A DNA stretch of 64,000 nt, from the NCBI GenBank assembly GCA_001972305.1, contig BDDD01002232.1, forward strand, positions 1 through 64,000, read 5' to 3'. Of the stretch, positions 60,173 to 64,000 are shown piece by piece. A model generated the notes under the pieces. It worked only from the letters and a program-made list of their open reading frames with translations. It was not told the DNA's origin and ran no database searches. The DNA comes from Cephalotus follicularis. Taxonomy: Eukaryota; Streptophyta; Magnoliopsida; Oxalidales; Cephalotaceae. Both the position numbers and the translations under genes were made by a program. Positions within the stretch are counted from its first letter, which is position 1; each line of letters begins with the position of its first letter.

Positions 60173-60463
60173 CTGTAATCAAAACCTGTAATCAATGAAA
60201 AAACCATATTACAGATATACTCCTTACATAGCAGATCATCCCAAAACAAAGAAAAAAAATCAAAACTTGTAATCAATGGATATCATCAAAACCCAACCTA
60301 AATGCCAATCGTAACAATAACATATATAAAACACTAAGCTATCAATTCAAGATTACTCCTTCTAAGAGCAATGTGTACATAAATATATAGTTAAGAATAC
60401 ATATGCAAATATTTCAACTTATTACCTAAAGAAACTTTGACGCCAATCACATCTAATCATCAT
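60173..60463. other. CACTA internal DNA, no gene seen
   Basis: AT-rich, intron-like sequence upstream of the first visible captured exon. AAAACCTGTAATCAATG-like stretches recur two or three times at 60174-60280. Confidence 0.4.
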
Positions 60464-62648
60464 TGTAACACTCGAGTTTTTCCTATGTTGTAATTTCACA
60501 ATGTAATGTGTTTTTATTGTGGGATTAATAAAATAATGGATTCCCAAGACCTTGATGATGTTTTCCAAACTCTAATAATGTAGATTTTAGAGTGAAAATG
60601 TTAAAGGAATGTTAAAAGGGGGTAAAACGACGCTGTTTTGGAGGAAACGCGTCGACGCCTTACGAAACACATCGACGACCTTGAAGTAACGGGGCGCACG
60701 TAACTGCATGCATATGCACGTCGATGCAGGCGAGGACATCGATGCCCTCGTGTAAAAAGGGAAAGACGTCGACGTCTTTTAAAAAGACGTAGATGCGTAA
60801 CATCGAATGTCAGGCACGTTACTCTGCTGACAAGATAACGTGCGAGGGGGCACTATCTAGGCATTTTAACATGCAGATCAAGACGTGTTGAGCATGAAAT
60901 ATAGTACCCTGCACTGCTACGACTGAAATGGCAGGGGTGGAAAGGTATGAGAGAGCATGCATTGGCCTTGGCAGCAAATGGGAGACACCTGGTGCGCCAT
61001 GCAACCAGGTGTGGAGAAGGGTGAAGAAAGGGGGGGATTCTGGCATTGGTGGAGAAGGAAACAAACTTCAACCAACATAAAACTCCCTTATCTTCCCAAT
61101 AGGAGAAAGGAAAATACAAAAGAAACAGTAAGGAGAAAAAAAAAACCCAAACCACCATTGTTGAACTTGGTTGGAACTTGGAACTTGGAGCGGGTGGCTT
61201 GCAGCAACGGGAAGGACCTAGAGGCTGCTGTGACCGGTTTGGAATGCAAAGAGGTGGACTTTCCAGTTCCTAACTTGGAAAAAAAGGTAGGGGAAGCCAT
61301 AACTGTAATCTTAAGATTAATGTTCATGCATGGACTATGATTTTGGTGTATAAATTGCATGAATACTGAATTGATTTTGCTCACTGGATTAATGCCATGT
61401 TATGCTAGATATGTGATATGTATCTGCATGTTGGTTTCCTGTGTTGATTACATGTTGTTTTGCATGTATGTGATTTGTAATGGCCACTGTCTGTTATGTC
61501 GGGAGGAAGAAGACGACTGCTGCTCGAAAAACGTCGGCGCCTTTTAAGAACATCGACGTCTTTAGGTTTTTGCTTGGTTACTGACGTGAAACATATCGGC
61601 TTCTTTGTAAAGACATTGACGTCGTTGACTATCTACTTGGGTTTTGACGTATTACACGTCGACGCCTAAGGTTCCTACCTTAACGCGTCGACGCCGTAAG
61701 AAATACACTGACGTTTAAGGTTCCAGACCTTGAGCTTCGATGCGTATGAAATGGACATCGACGTCTTTTAACAGTGGAATGCCCTGACACTAAGGACTTG
61801 AACATCGACGCTGATGGACAAAGACATCGACGCCTTTTAAATAGACATCGACGTCTTTTGGTACTGTTTAGAGGTTTCCTTATTTAACGATGCGAAACGA
61901 TCCCAATTCCTGTTAGGGTGGATTTGAGCATTTGTATGCATTGCATATACACTGTTTACTGCCTGTTTGTCTACTGTTTGTAAATCGTTTATGATTTCTA
62001 AAGTTTTGATATTTAGAAATGCATATGTGAACTCGGAATGCGCTATTTTGAAAATATGTATTGATTGATAACGTATTTTCGAACGAACTGGAAAGCGATT
62101 TACACTACTAATTGTTCAAAAGTATTTCTACTACTGAAAATACATATTTCAAATATTTACTACATTCAGAAATACTTGAAAATGAACTGCCTGTTGTCGA
62201 TCTAAACGATCACCACAGTACTATTACTGCACTGTTTACTGTTTGATTCACTGTTTGCTTTGTGAATTTCTATGTGGTTGTGCTTGAGCCACTGGTTGCG
62301 TGGCGGAAGCTGCCAGCGCCGGCTAATGGTAGGGTTGACCTAGGGGCAAGAAGTTGGCTGGGTGACTCACTGTACTGTATTGTTGCCTCGCTTGGTTGCC
62401 TGGAGTAGGGACCGAAGTGGGAGTGTAGCGTGGGGCCAGGAGTTGGCGGCGTTAAATATACTGCCTGACTGTTGTGGTCCTTTGTGGACATACTGTACTG
62501 CCTGTTGGTCCTTTTAGGACATTATTGTGACTGTTGATGTAACCCTGGCCGGGTTACAACTGTACTGTTCTTGCATACATATATTTTCTTATATATGTAT
62601 CCGCTGTTATTTTACTGTACTGTTAAAATATATATATTTCTCATATAT
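60464..62648 (+). mobile_element. LTR K (Gypsy-like), left part
   Basis: Starts TGTAACACTCGAG at 60464, with ATCAT before it as a possible duplication. It carries GTCGACG clusters at 60648-60795 and 61530-61860, and a leader-like block CCTAACTTGGAAAAAAAGG, then TAGGGGAAGC, near 61268-61300 that recurs in LTR L. The sequence from 61900 to 62648 has repeated ACTGTACTG / CTGTTTACTG stretches and no genes. L cuts it at 62649; the end is not in the window. Confidence 0.65.
61530..61860 (+). repeat. CATCGACGTCTTT repeat cluster in LTR K
   Basis: About twelve copies of CATCGACGTCTTTT, CGTCGACGCC or similar. A smaller group of about six lies at 60648-60795. Confidence 0.8.
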
Positions 62649-64000
62649 TGTATCGCCCTGAATTTCATAAATAATTATTATGAAATTGGTGCGTGTACGA
62701 TCGTATTAAAATCGATAGAGCCCGGAGTAATAAAAAGGCATTACGCATTTAAGTCGTAATCGTGTTAGCTAAGACGGCTAATAAAATCTATTTTTAATGC
62801 GCGACAATAAAGCCTGAATGTTCGCATTTTTATTGCGATTATTTTGTTGGTCGTTTGGAAAATTTATGTCGCGATTTGCGGAAAAATCGGGACCCGGACC
62901 TTAGTATTTTACCAGAAAATACTAAGGGGGAAGCAAAAATAATAAAAGAAGAAGGGGAGACACGGGCGCATAGCGCGCCCGTGCGTGTTACCTGCAGATT
63001 AGAGGGAGAGAGAGACAGGGAGAGAGTGTGAGAGAGATTGGGAGAGAGATCGGAGCAGAGGGAGAGAGAGCGCGCCGCAGCTACCCACCGGACCAGGGGA
63101 CGACGGCGAGCAACCCAGACCCTCAACCCACCGGTAAGCCCTTCCCCCTCCTCCTCTTTTTCTTCTCTTCTCCCCGCCACTGTCACGCCTCTTTCCCGGC
63201 ATTTCCCGGCGCCGTTAGCGTCGCGGGTGGCCTGGGTTTTGGTGTAGATGGCTAGCTCTTGCCATTTTGACCACTGGTGAGGTGTGATTCGGTCGGAAAC
63301 AGTCGGAATCAGTTGAATGAGTCGACTCAGTGAGTCGACTCATTGTCGCATGAGACACGGCGTTTGGCGCCGAGTCTCGGTGAGTCACGGGCATTAACGC
63401 GTATAACTGGTGATTGTGTGGCATTTTTGGGTGGTGATCGGACCTGTGGAGGTTCGGCGAGTTGACTCAGTGAGTCACAACTCACTGTCGGCCGTGGTGC
63501 GGCGTTCAGCGTCGATTCCCGGTGAGTCTTGACCAGTTCTGTGTAGACCGTTCAATGTGGAACCCGTTGATGGGTGTTTCACCGCCTGGTTGCGTCGGTC
63601 GGAATCCGGCCGGCGTTTCGGCGACGGAAATGTTTTATGTGTCGAACATAACGAAAATGTGTTCTATGTGCAGTGTACGAGCGGCAATTGGATTTGACAG
63701 TGAGGAACTGATCAATTGGCGAGAACCGGGTTCGGTTCAACAGTTTCTGGGAAAGGTTCGGCAATTGAACCTGCGGTTTGACGGTGCTGGTGATACTGCG
63801 ATTCCTAACTTGGAATCAAAGGTAGGGGAAGCTATACATGCAAGTTTGAGTTCAATAATATTGTAATGCCATTGATGAAATGCATGGTTTGCGGATTTGA
63901 ATTGTGTGAATGTGTTAGGGTTACTGTAAGTAGTTAACCTGTTATGTATATTGTGTCGTAAAATGATTGTGGACTGTGGATTATGGATTGTGTGACTGTG
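62649..64000 (+). mobile_element. LTR L (Gypsy-like), left part
   Basis: Starts TGTATCGCCCTGAATTTC at 62649. It has a GA-rich tract (63001-63070), a likely splice donor CACCGGTAAGCC near 63130 followed by a CT-rich stretch, and GAGTCGACTCAGTGAGTCG near 63321. Near 63800 there is a block shared with K (CCTAACTTGGAATCAAAGG, then TAGGGGAAGC). It runs off the right edge. The small frames at 62839-63866 are in the GC-rich leader and unrecognised. Confidence 0.6.

Larger units (their letters stand above)
54986..60463 (+). mobile_element. CACTA (En/Spm-type) transposon with captured host exons
   Basis: The 5' terminus CACTACTAGAAAAAGG interrupts the H integrase frame exactly, preceded by GCA as a possible 3-bp target site. 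It is followed by about 640 bases of subterminal repeats built from CCGACCGC / GCGGTCGG. I find no second terminus (CCTTTTTCTAGTAGTG or similar) before 60463, and H does not resume, so the element continues beyond LTRs K and L. Instead of transposase (TNPD-type) it carries minus-strand, intron-bearing exons of at least three host genes. This fits a non-autonomous Pack-CACTA. K cuts the right part at 60464. Confidence 0.8.

Overview
The window looks like intergenic DNA of a large-genome flowering plant. Almost every base can be assigned to nested LTR retrotransposons (chromodomain Gypsy, Copia, one TRIM) and one CACTA DNA transposon. The plant assignment rests on initiator-Met tRNA primer-binding sites, Copia and chromodomain-Gypsy proteins, a CACTA end with subterminal repeats, and intron-containing exons of plant pyruvate dehydrogenase kinase. 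I see no intact host gene, rRNA, tRNA gene or CRISPR array. LTR names M, N, O, P, A-L used below are local labels.

Layout. (1) 1-4289: two minus-strand LTRs of one Gypsy family (M), the left one inserted into the right one, both sitting in the integrase of a plus-strand Gypsy element N (chromodomain remnant 4290-4543, 3' LTR region to 6959). (2) 6960-20032: Copia element O, decayed but nearly complete. Its 5' LTR was cut by N and also holds solo LTR A (9009-11959, duplication CCATT). (3) 20098-about 21360: a diverged relative of the O LTR (P). (4) About 21361-40226: a deep stack, LTR G > F > solo LTR B (22797-36258, ATAAC). B holds solo LTR C (24994-31582, GATAT), which holds solo LTR D (25687-28913, TCGGA). 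B also holds solo LTR E (32173-35740, TAATG), which holds a complete TRIM (34351-34874, GACAA). (5) 40227-42227: degenerate retroelement DNA. (6) From 42228: a minus-strand Gypsy element H (3' LTR 42228-44738, integrase/chromodomain after it). Its integrase is split by a complete but gutted Gypsy element J (45175-54640, TGACT) and then by a CACTA transposon beginning exactly at 54986. (7) 54986-60463: the CACTA body, with 86-bp subterminal repeats followed by minus-strand, intron-bearing exons of several host genes. (8) 60464-64000: two further plus-strand LTR starts, K and then L, both running on past the recognisable sequence.

Most notable: the CACTA element carries captured exons of a pyruvate dehydrogenase kinase joined in frame, through canonical GT-AG splice sites, to exons resembling the N-terminal propeller of the Sec39/NBAS-like protein MIP2. 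A kinesin-like coiled-coil exon follows, and unidentified exons lie upstream. Second, LTRs of at least eight different families, both Copia and Gypsy, each contain a cluster of short repeats built on a GTCGAC / GTTGACG core. Third, several unrelated LTRs share a TATA box followed by a long CT tract. Seven insertions have exact 5-bp target duplications that can be read in the sequence, so the order of insertion in those parts is firm. The outer borders of N, P, G and F are not.
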